A stretch of 64,000 nucleotides of DNA from Chitinophaga chungangae (lineage in GTDB: Bacteria > Bacteroidota > Bacteroidia > Chitinophagales > Chitinophagaceae), in assembly GCF_017742215.1 (NCBI RefSeq), contig NZ_JAGHKP010000004.1:248001-312000 (forward strand), in the 5' to 3' direction. The notes beneath the pieces are model-generated. The model saw only the letters and a list, made by a program, of their open reading frames with translations. It was not told the origin of the DNA and did no database searches. This document shows positions 42,038 through 51,496 of the stretch, piece by piece (within the stretch, counting starts at the first letter, position 1; each line of letters starts with the position of its first letter). Position numbers and translations under genes: made by a program.

Positions 42038-45019
42038 ATGAAAAAGAGCATCTTCTCCACGTTACTCGCTTTATGCGTACTGCATGCGCTCACCATCCGC
42101 GCGCAGGTAAAAACACAGACCGTTACCGGCACCGTCTCCGCCGTAAACGGTGAAAAACTTCCGGGCGCAAGCCTCATGGAAAAAGGAACCGGCAATGCCG
42201 GCAAATCGGATTCGGCGGGAAATTTCAGGATCAACGTCAGCAGTCTCAACAGCACGCTGATTGTGTCTTTCGTCGGCTACAAAACAATGGAGGTAAACCT
42301 TGCGGGCCGGTCGAAAGTAGACGTCCTCATGGAGATCTCCTCTTCTTCCGTGCAGGAAGTAGTGGTAGTGGGATATGGCACGCAGCAGCGCAAAGACATT
42401 ACCGGCTCCATCGCTTCCATTTCCTCGGCCACCATCAAAAATCAGCCCGCAGCCAGCGTCGATCAGCTGATACAGGGCAGAGCGGCTGGCGTTGATGTAT
42501 CGCAAGCCTCCGGCGCGCCGGGAGGCAGGCTCAATATCAGGATCAGGGGCGCCAGCTCGCTGAACGCGGGCAACGAACCGCTTTTTGTGATCGACGATGT
42601 GCCGGTATACAACAACAGCAAAGATCCCTCGGGTACTTCTTACGGAACTTTTACGCCCACCAACGCGCTGGCTTCCCTCAACCCGAACGATATCGAATCC
42701 ATACAGGTGCTGAAAGACGCTTCCGCCACGGCCATCTACGGCTCCAGGGGCTCTAACGGCGTTATTATCATCACCACCAAAAGAGGAACGGGCAATAAAA
42801 TGACCGTGGATTATAACGGATATTACGGCGTGCAGACCGTTGCCAATAAACTGGACCTGATGAACGGCCAGCAGCACGCGGAATACCTGAACGACTGGGC
42901 GCAGTCGCGGAACCTGCCCGCGCCGTTTGCCGACCCCGCCGCCATCGGTAAAGGCACCGACTGGCAGGACGAGCTGTTCAGGCCTGCCGCTATCCAGAAC
43001 CACCAGGTTTCATTGTCGAGCGCAAAAAACAACCTGAAATATTTTGTGTCCGCCAACTATTTCAACCAGGACGGTATCGTGATCAACTCCAACCTGAAAC
43101 GTTATTCCTTCAGGGTAAACGCCGATGCCAGGCTGAGCGAAAAGATCCGGTTTTCGCAATCCCTGTCTTATTCCCGCACGGTCAACCGATCGGTGCCCAC
43201 CAGCGGCGCGGGAAGCGGCAACATCCGTTCCGTCGGCGAAAAGATCTATGCCACTTCGCCCACCGTTCCCGTGTTTGACGAAAACGGCGATTATGTAGAT
43301 TACTGGTACAACGCCGCAAAAGCGGAAAGCCCGGTGGCTTCGTTGCTTACCATCCAGAACAAACTGCAGGGCGATAACCTGCTCGGCAATGTGTCGCTGG
43401 AATACAAACCGCTGGAAAATCTCACCTTCAAATCCTTGCTGGGCATCAATCTCGTAAACCGCAACAACCAGGAATATTATCCCAGGGCCACCACCTACAT
43501 CGGCGGATTGCTCGGCGGGCTGGGCATGATCGGCGAAAGGAAAGTGACCAATGTGCTGAATGAAAATACCGTGCGATACACGAAGATCTTCAAAGAAAAA
43601 CATAACGTGGAACTGCTCGGCGGCTTCACCTGGCAGAGGGAACAAGATTTCAGCGCCACCGCAGAACCTTCCGGTTTTGCGGACGACCGGCTGGGCGTAA
43701 ACTCGATCGGGAGCGCCACCGGTTCCAAGATCCTCAATTCCTCGCTCACCGAATGGAGCATGGCTTCTTTCCTGGGAAGGGCCAATTACCAGTTCGATGA
43801 TAAATATTTGCTGACAGTGTCTTTCAGGGCAGACGGCTCTTCAAAATTCGGCGCGGCGAACAAATGGGGATATTTCCCCTCAATGGCCGTGGGATACCGT
43901 TTGTCTGAAGAAACATTTATGAAGGACCTGAAATTCCTTTCGGACCTGAAGATCAGGGGTAGCTACGGCCTTACGGGCAACCAGGAGATCGGCAGCTATC
44001 AATCTCTCGCCACGCTCACAACTTCCAATTCCTATATTTTCGACAACAAGCTCGTTTCCGCCGCACGCCATACGAGACTGGCCAACGGCGAATTAAAATG
44101 GGAAAAAACAGCGCAGTGGGACGTTGGCTTGGACCTCGCGTTTTTTGACAACCGCCTTCGGCTCACCGCGGATTATTATAAAAAAGATACCCGCGACCTG
44201 TTGTTCACCATCGATATTCCCGGGTATTCCGGCTACAGCAGCGCGTTGTACAATACGGGCGGAGTGGAGAACAAAGGTTTCGAGCTGAACCTTGGCGGCG
44301 ACATTTTCACCGGCGATTTCACCTGGACGGCCGATGTGAATTTCGCGCGCAACAAATCGAAGATCACTTCGCTGGGCCGCGCCACGTCTACCACTTTGTT
44401 CGTGGGTTACCCTCCGGGAAATTATCTCGGGTATGTGTATGAAGGCGTATTCCACAACCAGGCCGAGATCGACGCGCAAACCGCGCAAACGAACGTTAAA
44501 CCGGGAGACGCGAGATATAAGGACGTGAACCAGGACGGTTTCCTGAATGCGGACGACAGGATCGTGATGGGCAATTCCATCCCGGAATTTATTTACGGGC
44601 TCAACAGCTCTTTCGGGTATAAGAATTTCTCCCTCACCGTGTTCCTCCAGGGCGCTGCGGGCGCAGACCGCGTGGAAAATACCGGTCTTACCGATCCTTC
44701 CGATTCAGGGAATAAATCCGTGAGGCTGCTTAACCGCTGGTCCCCGAAAAACCCGGACAGCAACATTCCCAGGGCGGGCTACAGCAATGTGCTCACTTCG
44801 ACGTACCAGCTGATGGACGCGTCTTACCTGAAAGTTCGCAACGTTCAGCTGAGTTATGCGATCCCTTCTTCGCTGCTGCCTGGGCTGGCGGGATCGAGCG
44901 TGTACGTGTCCGGGCAAAATCTCCTCACAAGCACGGATTATATCGGTTATGATCCCGATGGCGGCGGGGATTATCCTACCGCTACCACGATCATGTTCGG
45001 CGTAAACCTGAAGTTCTAA
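42038..45019 (+). CDS. SusC/RagA-type TonB-dependent outer-membrane transporter
   Basis: A 993-residue SusC with signal peptide (STLLALCVLHALTIRAQ), regulatory-like domain (TVTGTVSAVNGEKLPGASL), plug (QEVVVVGYGTQQRKDITGSI, LKDASATAIYGSRGSNGV) and barrel ending in Lys-Phe. It is the second SusC under the same GntR motif and differs in length and sequence from the one at 34028, so the two may take different forms of the glycan. SusD follows after 18 bases. Confidence 0.95.
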   Translation: MKKSIFSTLLALCVLHALTIRAQVKTQTVTGTVSAVNGEKLPGASLMEKGTGNAGKSDSAGNFRINVSSLNSTLIVSFVGYKTMEVNLAGRSKVDVLMEISSSSVQEVVVVGYGTQQRKDITGSIASISSATIKNQPAASVDQLIQGRAAGVDVSQASGAPGGRLNIRIRGASSLNAGNEPLFVIDDVPVYNNSKDPSGTSYGTFTPTNALASLNPNDIESIQVLKDASATAIYGSRGSNGVIIITTKRGTGNKMTVDYNGYYGVQTVANKLDLMNGQQHAEYLNDWAQSRNLPAPFADPAAIGKGTDWQDELFRPAAIQNHQVSLSSAKNNLKYFVSANYFNQDGIVINSNLKRYSFRVNADARLSEKIRFSQSLSYSRTVNRSVPTSGAGSGNIRSVGEKIYATSPTVPVFDENGDYVDYWYNAAKAESPVASLLTIQNKLQGDNLLGNVSLEYKPLENLTFKSLLGINLVNRNNQEYYPRATTYIGGLLGGLGMIGERKVTNVLNENTVRYTKIFKEKHNVELLGGFTWQREQDFSATAEPSGFADDRLGVNSIGSATGSKILNSSLTEWSMASFLGRANYQFDDKYLLTVSFRADGSSKFGAANKWGYFPSMAVGYRLSEETFMKDLKFLSDLKIRGSYGLTGNQEIGSYQSLATLTTSNSYIFDNKLVSAARHTRLANGELKWEKTAQWDVGLDLAFFDNRLRLTADYYKKDTRDLLFTIDIPGYSGYSSALYNTGGVENKGFELNLGGDIFTGDFTWTADVNFARNKSKITSLGRATSTTLFVGYPPGNYLGYVYEGVFHNQAEIDAQTAQTNVKPGDARYKDVNQDGFLNADDRIVMGNSIPEFIYGLNSSFGYKNFSLTVFLQGAAGADRVENTGLTDPSDSGNKSVRLLNRWSPKNPDSNIPRAGYSNVLTSTYQLMDASYLKVRNVQLSYAIPSSLLPGLAGSSVYVSGQNLLTSTDYIGYDPDGGGDYPTATTIMFGVNLKF

Positions 45020-45037
45020 ACAAAAACGAATTGAATC

Positions 45038-46537
45038 ATGAAACATATTTTTCTTTTTGTGCTGGCCGGTGTGCTGTTTTCATCCTGCAGCAAATTTCTG
45101 GAAGAAGAGCCCAAGAGTTTCCTGGCGCCTGAAAATTATTACAAAACAGCGAACGATGCATTCATCGCGCTAACCGGCGCTTACGACGCGCTGGGCAGCA
45201 ACAGCGAAACATTCATCGCCAGGAGGCTGCAATACATTACCTGGTTTGCGTCGGACGAAGCGCTTTCGCCCACGCTCACCGCGCAGAAACCGCTGGACGA
45301 ATTCAGTTATGTGGCGGATAATGAGGATGTTTCCCGTGTCTGGAACAACATGTACGCCGCCATCAACGCGACAAATATCGTTCTCAACCGCGTGCCCGCC
45401 ATCGAGATGGACGAGACGCTGAAAACGCAATATCTCGCCGAGGCGAAGTTTCTGCGGGCGCTCGATTATTTTTACGGCGTGAGGTTGTGGGGTGATCTGC
45501 CGCTGGTGACTATCGAAGTAACCGCGCTCAGCCAGGTGGATATCGCAAGATCACCCGTGGCGGATGTGTACGACCTGATCATTTCCGATCTCGAATATGC
45601 ATCGGAGCACCTTGCGCCCGTTAACCAGAACGGCAGGGCCAGGAAAGGCGCTGCGAAAGCTTTGCTGGCAAAAGTTTATCTTACGAGAGCGTCGTCGGTT
45701 GCCGCACAGGCCGGCGACTATCAGAAATGCGCGGACCTTTGCAGCGAGGTGCTCGCCATGCCGCAGCATGTGCTGCTGGCCGATTACGAAAAAGCGATCG
45801 GTTCGGAGGATGAGTTCAACCAGGAATCTTTATTCGAATGGCAGGGCGACCGTGCACTGATCTCTTCGGGCGAACATAGCATATTTGGATCTTTTTCCTT
45901 GCCGAGAGGAATGCTCGTGATCCCCGGACAGACTGCTTCCGATGGAGGCGGCATTGCTGCCGAAGTACAGTTTTTCAACAAATACCCGGATGACGATTAC
46001 CGTAAAGAATGTACGTTTTATACATCCGGGCCTGACAAGAACGGGAACACGGTTACCTGGCAGCAGCTCGCAGTGCCTTATCCCAGTCCCGCGAAAAAAT
46101 ATATCAATAAAAACGGCGCCACCCGCGATATCTCCTCTTTCTCCGGGAACTTTACCGTGCTGAGGCTGGCAGATGTGTACCTGATGCGGGCTGAAGCGCT
46201 GAATGAAGTTTCAGGCCCAACAACCGAAGCTTACGCCATGATCAACGCGATCAGGAAAAGAGCGAGGAACAGGGACGGCGTGAATCCTTCGGCTACGCCT
46301 GCAGACCTGGGAGGTTTGTCAAAAGAAACTTTCCGCGACGCCGTACTGAATGAAAGAGCTATTGAGCTTGGGTTTGAAGGCCACCGATGGTTCGACCTGG
46401 TAAGAACGAAACGCCTCGTGCAAACGATCAAGGCCGTTCATCCTGAATACCCCGTTACAGACAAGCACCTGCTTTTCCCGATACCGGCAAATGAAATTCA
46501 ACTCAATTCAAAGATCAAACAGAACCCGGAATGGTAA
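45038..46537 (+). CDS. SusD/RagB-type glycan-binding lipoprotein
   Basis: A 499-residue surface lipoprotein, lipobox FSSC (Cys17), with SusD blocks SKFLEEEPKSFLAPENYY, AEAKFLRALDYFYGVRLWGDLP and the end block LNERAIELGFEGHRWFDLVR. Normal size. Its stop codon overlaps the next start codon by 7 bases, which suggests translational coupling to the sialidase-like gene. Confidence 0.95.
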   Translation: MKHIFLFVLAGVLFSSCSKFLEEEPKSFLAPENYYKTANDAFIALTGAYDALGSNSETFIARRLQYITWFASDEALSPTLTAQKPLDEFSYVADNEDVSRVWNNMYAAINATNIVLNRVPAIEMDETLKTQYLAEAKFLRALDYFYGVRLWGDLPLVTIEVTALSQVDIARSPVADVYDLIISDLEYASEHLAPVNQNGRARKGAAKALLAKVYLTRASSVAAQAGDYQKCADLCSEVLAMPQHVLLADYEKAIGSEDEFNQESLFEWQGDRALISSGEHSIFGSFSLPRGMLVIPGQTASDGGGIAAEVQFFNKYPDDDYRKECTFYTSGPDKNGNTVTWQQLAVPYPSPAKKYINKNGATRDISSFSGNFTVLRLADVYLMRAEALNEVSGPTTEAYAMINAIRKRARNRDGVNPSATPADLGGLSKETFRDAVLNERAIELGFEGHRWFDLVRTKRLVQTIKAVHPEYPVTDKHLLFPIPANEIQLNSKIKQNPEW

Positions 46538-47640
46538 ATATCAAAAGGATCATCACGGCAGCGCTGCTATTGTGCGCGGTATTCGCAAAAGGGCAGGACG
46601 CTCCGCAGCGTACGGTGCTGTGGCAGGCGAACGAGGATACTATCCTCGCGCATTTCGTGTATGGGCTGGCCGTTACCGATAAAGGGACCATCCTGGCACT
46701 GGCGGAAGCGCGCATCTCCGCCAAAGACGATGGCGCTCATCACATCGCGTTAAGGCGCAGTACAGACGGAGGGAACACCTTTTCACCGTCGAAGCTGCTC
46801 CTCATCAGCACCAACGGCCAATGCTGGGGGAATCCGACGATCGTGCAGGACCGTAAAACGAAAGAACTGTTTCTTTTTTATGCGCTGAATCATCATAACG
46901 ACAGTTCGCAGGTTTTTTTCATGACAAGTAAAGATGATGGATTAACCTGGTCCGGTGCAACGGAGATTACCCGTCTTTTCGACGGAAGCCCGCATGGATG
47001 GACGTTTCATCTTCCCGGCCCCGGCCACGGCATTCAGCTGAAAAACAACCGGCTGATGGTGCAGGTATGGCACAGGAGATCCATTTCCTTCGTTGCCGCG
47101 GAAAGAAAATACGGCGTGAATTGCATTTACAGCGACGATCACGGCAAAACCTGGAAACTTGGCGGCGATACGCCCGTAGGAGAATTTAACGAATCGCAGA
47201 TCGTGGAAAAAAAGAATGGCGATGTGCTGATGGTTGCGCGAACGATCACTTCGCAGGGCGGCTCGTTCCAGGCCAGGGCAATCAGTAAGGATAAAGGCGC
47301 CAGCTGGTCGTCTCCCATCGAATACGACAAAGGGCTTACCGGCACCGTCTGCGATATCGGCCTCACGCGTTATTCGCTCAAACCCAACATCCTGCTTGTT
47401 TCGCAGCCGGCTTATCCCAATAAAAGGAGAGACCTGACCATCCGTTTAAGCCGGGATGAAGGAAAAACCTGGCCGGTGAGCAAGCTGCTCCAGGAAGGTA
47501 GCGCCACTTATTCGGACCTGGCCGTGCTGCCGGATAAAAGTATCATTTGTTTATACGGTCACGGCGGGGGGACACATATGCCCGATACCGTTTCACTCGT
47601 GCGGTTCAGCTTACAATGGCTGATGGATAATTCAAAATAA
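46531..47640 (+). CDS. GH33-like sialidase with altered arginine-triad position
   Basis: A 369-residue secreted protein (signal peptide to about residue 21, VFAKGQ). Asp-boxes STDGGNTF, SKDDGLTW, SDDHGKTW and SRDEGKTW and the late TYSDLAVL with the nucleophile-type Tyr show the GH33 fold; Asp67 fits the acid/base position. But where YRIP should be, the sequence reads HFVYG, with Phe42 in place of the first arginine of the triad. It may accept a modified sialic acid or another nonulosonate or uronic acid. It is translationally coupled to SusD and followed 2 bases later by the symporter. Confidence 0.82.
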   Translation: MVNIKRIITAALLLCAVFAKGQDAPQRTVLWQANEDTILAHFVYGLAVTDKGTILALAEARISAKDDGAHHIALRRSTDGGNTFSPSKLLLISTNGQCWGNPTIVQDRKTKELFLFYALNHHNDSSQVFFMTSKDDGLTWSGATEITRLFDGSPHGWTFHLPGPGHGIQLKNNRLMVQVWHRRSISFVAAERKYGVNCIYSDDHGKTWKLGGDTPVGEFNESQIVEKKNGDVLMVARTITSQGGSFQARAISKDKGASWSSPIEYDKGLTGTVCDIGLTRYSLKPNILLVSQPAYPNKRRDLTIRLSRDEGKTWPVSKLLQEGSATYSDLAVLPDKSIICLYGHGGGTHMPDTVSLVRFSLQWLMDNSK

Positions 47641-47641
47641 T

Positions 47642-50200
47642 ATGCGGAGACATCTGGAAAAATATATTCTATTACTGTGTGTGGCCTCAATGATGATCAT
47701 TCCGACAATGGCAGCGGCGCAGGGATTATCATGGGACAAGTCCGGCGACCTGCCGGTGAAGGAAGGGCTTAGCCATGCCCTTGCAGGCGTCAGCAATGGC
47801 GCGCTGATCGTTGCCGGCGGAAATAATTTTAGCGGCCCTATTGCAGCTGGCGGGCAAAAGATCGTGTACGACCGGATCTATGTAACAAAAGATCATCACA
47901 CGAAAGAATGGATAGAAGCGGGGCGTTTGCCCGTGCCCGTAACAAATGCCGGCGTAGTGAGCCTCAACGGGGGGGTGCTGGTGTTGGGCGGAACCGATGG
48001 CAAAACAAGATCGGATAAAGTTTTTTTAATAAGCTGGGACCCTGCGTCGGAGAAGATTAGTATCGATACGGCGTTTCCGCGTCTTCCCAGGCCATTGTCT
48101 TCCCCTTCCGCCGCGAAGATCGGTCATCACATTTACGTTGCAGGAGGGCAGGATGAAAATGACCGTCCGCAGCAGGTTTTCTGGAAGCTGGACCTTTCGC
48201 CTGAAGGCGGCGGGCAATGGCAGCCGCTGGACGTTTGGCCCGGCGCTGCAAGATTCGGCGCGGCGATGACGGCCCAGGGCAACGGGGAATACGACTGCCT
48301 GTATTTCTTCGGCGGCAAAGGCGCAGCTGGTTATTTGAAAGACGCATTTTCCTACGATCCGCGCCGCAACAAATGGAAACCCATCGCAGCGTTGCCGAGA
48401 GCGGCATTTTATAGTCCGGTTGTTCCGCTGGGCCAAACGCATGCGCTGCTGTTCAGCGGGTCAGACGGGCATGATGCGGAGAAAGCGGTTGAGCTGGGCG
48501 ATAATTATCATATGACGAAAGAAGTGCTGGCTTATCATACCATTACCAATACCTGGACGGTATTCAGCAATATGCCCGCAGGCGTGGCCGGCGCGGCCGT
48601 GGTGAACTGGAACAACAAACTGCTGGTGGTGGGGGGGGAACTGCGTCCCGGCGTGCGCACCAGCCAGGTACAGGCGGCCACGCTGCAAACCACTCAGCAA
48701 AAAAGCAAATTCGGCTGGATAGATTACACCACCCTGGTGCTTTACCTGGCCGGGCTTGGCCTGATGAGCTTTTATTTTTCGAAGAAAAAGCAGGCTTCCG
48801 GCGACTACCTGCTGGGAAGCAAAAATATTCCTTACTGGGCTGCGGGCATCAGCATCATGGCCACACAGGTAAGCGCCATCGGGTTTATGAGCATACCTGC
48901 GAAGGCGTACGCCGTTAACTGGGCCTACTTCGCCGGCGTATTCACCTGGTTTGTCGCGGTGCCGATCGTAACGCGAGCATATATTCCTTTTATCAGAAAG
49001 CTCAATGTAGCCAGTGCTTATCAATATCTCGAAGAACGTTTTAATTCCGGCGCGCGTCTTTTCGCCGCATCGGTGTTCGTACTGTTTCAGCTGGCGCGCA
49101 TGGGGCTAGTGCTGTACCTGCCGGCGCTGGCGCTTTCAGCGGTTACGCCGCTGGATACCGTTACCTGCATTCTGATCATGGGTGTGCTGAGCACCGTATA
49201 TACGGTGGTTGGCGGCATAGAAGCGGTGATCTGGATCGAAGTGGCGCAGGCCGTGCTGCTGTTCGGCGGCGCGCTTGTGTGTATCGTATTGGCTGTTGCC
49301 GGTTTGAAGGGCGGGATAGGCGACTTTTTTACACAGGGCATTGCGGACCACAAATTCAGCCTGGGAGCGTTGAACTGGGATTTTACCTCTTCATCGCTGC
49401 TGGTGATCCTGGTCGGGAATATATTTATCCGTTTGGGCAACCTCACCAGCGACCAGGCGGTGGTGCAGCGGTATATGACCACGCCAAGCCTGCAGCAGGC
49501 GCGAAGAAGCGTGTGGGCGGACGTAGCGGTTTCCGTGCCATGGGCGATCGTGATATATGGCCTGGGAACGGCGCTGTATGTTTATTACAAACAGAACCCC
49601 AGCCAGCTTAATCCTGCCATCGCTTCAGACGGCATTCTCCCGATGTTCATCGCGCAGCGCGCGCCGGTTGGGCTCAGCGGGCTTATCATCGCGGCCATCT
49701 TCGCGGCGTCTATGTCTACGCTCGAAGGTTCCATTCACAGCGTCGCCACCATTTTTACGACGGATTTCTACGGGAGGTATAAAAAAGATATCACGCAAAA
49801 ACATACCGGCAGGGTCGCAAAGATCGCTACCGTGGTACTGGGAGTTTTTGCTACAGGTCTTTCATTGATACTGGTGTTTATGGATGTCAATTCTATCCTG
49901 GATGTATTCCAGGAGATCACCGGTCTTTTTATCGGGGCTTCAGCGGCGTTGTTCATGCTGGGCATTTTCACGCGGAGAGCGAATGCCACCGGCGCATTGA
50001 TCGGGGCGGTGAGCAGCGGGCTGATCCTTTATCTGGTGAAAACAATGACCCCGCTCAGCTTCTGGCTGTACAGCGCTATCGGTTTCCTGAGCTGCTGCAT
50101 CATCGGTTATCTCGCCAGCTGCCTCTTCCCCGGGAAAAAGGGGCTGCAGGGACTAACCTGGTATTCCATCAACGATCATCTAAAAGAAAAAGAAAAATAA
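47642..50200 (+). CDS. Kelch mutarotase - sodium:solute symporter fusion
   Basis: An 852-residue fusion. After a signal-like helix, residues about 30-345 form Kelch repeats (LIVAGGNNFSG, VLVLGGTDGKTR, IYVAGGQDENDR, LLVVGGELRPG) of the cyclically permuted NanM/YjhT type, the sialic acid mutarotase. Residues about 358-852 are a sodium:solute symporter with about 13 membrane segments (SGDYLLGSKNIPYWAAGISI, MATQVSAIGFMSIPA). The propeller would lie in the periplasm and feed the preferred anomer to the transporter. This fits sialic acid uptake in the locus. Such fusions occur in other Bacteroidota and Planctomycetes. Confidence 0.88.
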   Translation: MRRHLEKYILLLCVASMMIIPTMAAAQGLSWDKSGDLPVKEGLSHALAGVSNGALIVAGGNNFSGPIAAGGQKIVYDRIYVTKDHHTKEWIEAGRLPVPVTNAGVVSLNGGVLVLGGTDGKTRSDKVFLISWDPASEKISIDTAFPRLPRPLSSPSAAKIGHHIYVAGGQDENDRPQQVFWKLDLSPEGGGQWQPLDVWPGAARFGAAMTAQGNGEYDCLYFFGGKGAAGYLKDAFSYDPRRNKWKPIAALPRAAFYSPVVPLGQTHALLFSGSDGHDAEKAVELGDNYHMTKEVLAYHTITNTWTVFSNMPAGVAGAAVVNWNNKLLVVGGELRPGVRTSQVQAATLQTTQQKSKFGWIDYTTLVLYLAGLGLMSFYFSKKKQASGDYLLGSKNIPYWAAGISIMATQVSAIGFMSIPAKAYAVNWAYFAGVFTWFVAVPIVTRAYIPFIRKLNVASAYQYLEERFNSGARLFAASVFVLFQLARMGLVLYLPALALSAVTPLDTVTCILIMGVLSTVYTVVGGIEAVIWIEVAQAVLLFGGALVCIVLAVAGLKGGIGDFFTQGIADHKFSLGALNWDFTSSSLLVILVGNIFIRLGNLTSDQAVVQRYMTTPSLQQARRSVWADVAVSVPWAIVIYGLGTALYVYYKQNPSQLNPAIASDGILPMFIAQRAPVGLSGLIIAAIFAASMSTLEGSIHSVATIFTTDFYGRYKKDITQKHTGRVAKIATVVLGVFATGLSLILVFMDVNSILDVFQEITGLFIGASAALFMLGIFTRRANATGALIGAVSSGLILYLVKTMTPLSFWLYSAIGFLSCCIIGYLASCLFPGKKGLQGLTWYSINDHLKEKEK

Positions 50201-50204
50201 ATAT

Positions 50205-51134
50205 ATGCAACAAGTTATTGCACTGGACACGGGTTTAAGCAAATACCAGCCATTAGGGAAGATCATATGTTATGATGATTTCGACAAAGGGCTCAACGGC
50301 TGGATGGACCTGCATCCCAATTATGTAGGGAAAGATTTTAACACGCTCCGGTACAGCCATGTGGATAAAACGCAATGGGGCCCGCTGATGCTCAGCAGCG
50401 CGAGTTTCAGGCTGGCGGGAACGCATGGTTCGATGAACGGGACCTATTCCCTGAAATTGTCCACGCGGCCTGCAGCAAACCCCTACACGGAAGCGCCCGC
50501 TCCAGGCAGTCTTTCACACGGCATCAAACGCCTCACCACGCATCTCCCCAGGGGATTGCGCCAGTACGAAATGTGGTATGCCTACACGCCCGAACAGGAC
50601 CGCCAGGGACTGAGCGAACAGGCCATGCGCGCATTCGGCGTTTTCTTCGACGTGCAGGACGATGAATACCGCTACTTTATCGGGGCGCGGTACCTGAACG
50701 CGGTAAACGGTGAAATGGTGCGCCGCTGGCAGATCTTCAAAGCGAAAGAGGTGACCGATACGGAATGGGCGTATGGCGTGGAAGACGACTGGTGCAAAAT
50801 GGGCATCGACGCCATGTGGTACGGCAACCGCTACCCGGACGGCTCCACCGACGGTTTTGAATTCATCCCCGACGGTTACCAGGACCTCTGCTACAACGAA
50901 AGCGACGACAAGATCAACTGGAGTTATCTCAGGCTGCTGATAGACACAAAAAAAAGAGAGTACGTAGAACTGCAGTCCGGCGACAGGATATTTGACCTCA
51001 GGGGAATGAAACCTACGCTCACCGCGCCTTATGCGAGAATAAAAGGTTTGTTTAACCCAAGCATGTGGGTGGAGAACGATACGGACAGGCGCGTGTTTTT
51101 TTATGCGGATTCCGTGGTTATTTCCGCTGAATAA
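50205..51134 (+). CDS. Uncharacterised protein, perhaps DUF6772
   Basis: A 309-residue protein without a signal peptide, 4 bases after the symporter. It looks all-beta and jelly-roll-like: an opening with YDDFDKGLNGWMDLHPNY, then GTHGSMNGTYSLKLSTRP and late RVFFYADSVVIS. I believe DUF6772 proteins look like this, but I am unsure. The gene is part of the plus arm by spacing. A soluble concanavalin-like sugar-binding or enzyme fold is possible; I cannot name an activity. Confidence 0.6.
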   Translation: MQQVIALDTGLSKYQPLGKIICYDDFDKGLNGWMDLHPNYVGKDFNTLRYSHVDKTQWGPLMLSSASFRLAGTHGSMNGTYSLKLSTRPAANPYTEAPAPGSLSHGIKRLTTHLPRGLRQYEMWYAYTPEQDRQGLSEQAMRAFGVFFDVQDDEYRYFIGARYLNAVNGEMVRRWQIFKAKEVTDTEWAYGVEDDWCKMGIDAMWYGNRYPDGSTDGFEFIPDGYQDLCYNESDDKINWSYLRLLIDTKKREYVELQSGDRIFDLRGMKPTLTAPYARIKGLFNPSMWVENDTDRRVFFYADSVVISAE

Positions 51135-51160
51135 TTTTTAATAAGAGACCGATAGTTGAT

Positions 51161-51493
51161 ATGAGACATTTTCAAGCATCTGCGGTAGAACGCAGAAAAC
51201 ATTTTACAGGCACTGTCAGTTCGCATCCCATGGAAGCAGGATGGGCGGGGGAAGCGATATTTTTCCTGATAGTGGAAGAACTGACAGGCAAAAACGCTTC
51301 GGTGAACGCCTATGTGGAAATTTCACCGGATGGCATTAACTGGATTCCGGAAGGCGCCGTTTTCCCGGTGATAGACAAACCCGGTTATTATTTCTGCAAG
51401 GTTTCCCATTTCGGCAACTGGCTGCGGATAAACGGCGTGATAACAGACGGCGCTGAAATAAAAGCCTCCGTTCATTTACACCTTAAATCATAA
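51161..51493 (+). CDS. Small uncharacterised protein
   Basis: A 110-residue product without signal peptide or membrane segment. It looks like a single beta-sandwich (EAIFFLIVEELTGKNASVNA, then VEISPDGINWIPEG and NWLRINGVITDGAE). It lies between the DUF6772-like gene (26 bases) and the DUF1080 gene (3 bases) on the same strand, so it is very probably expressed with them. No family recognised. Confidence 0.6.
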   Translation: MRHFQASAVERRKHFTGTVSSHPMEAGWAGEAIFFLIVEELTGKNASVNAYVEISPDGINWIPEGAVFPVIDKPGYYFCKVSHFGNWLRINGVITDGAEIKASVHLHLKS

Positions 51494-51496
51494 CGC

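Noticed and set aside
34028..46537. Second SusCD pair as a recent tandem duplication
   Set aside because: The two SusC and SusD proteins differ in length and sequence throughout, so they are distant paralogues rather than a recent copy.
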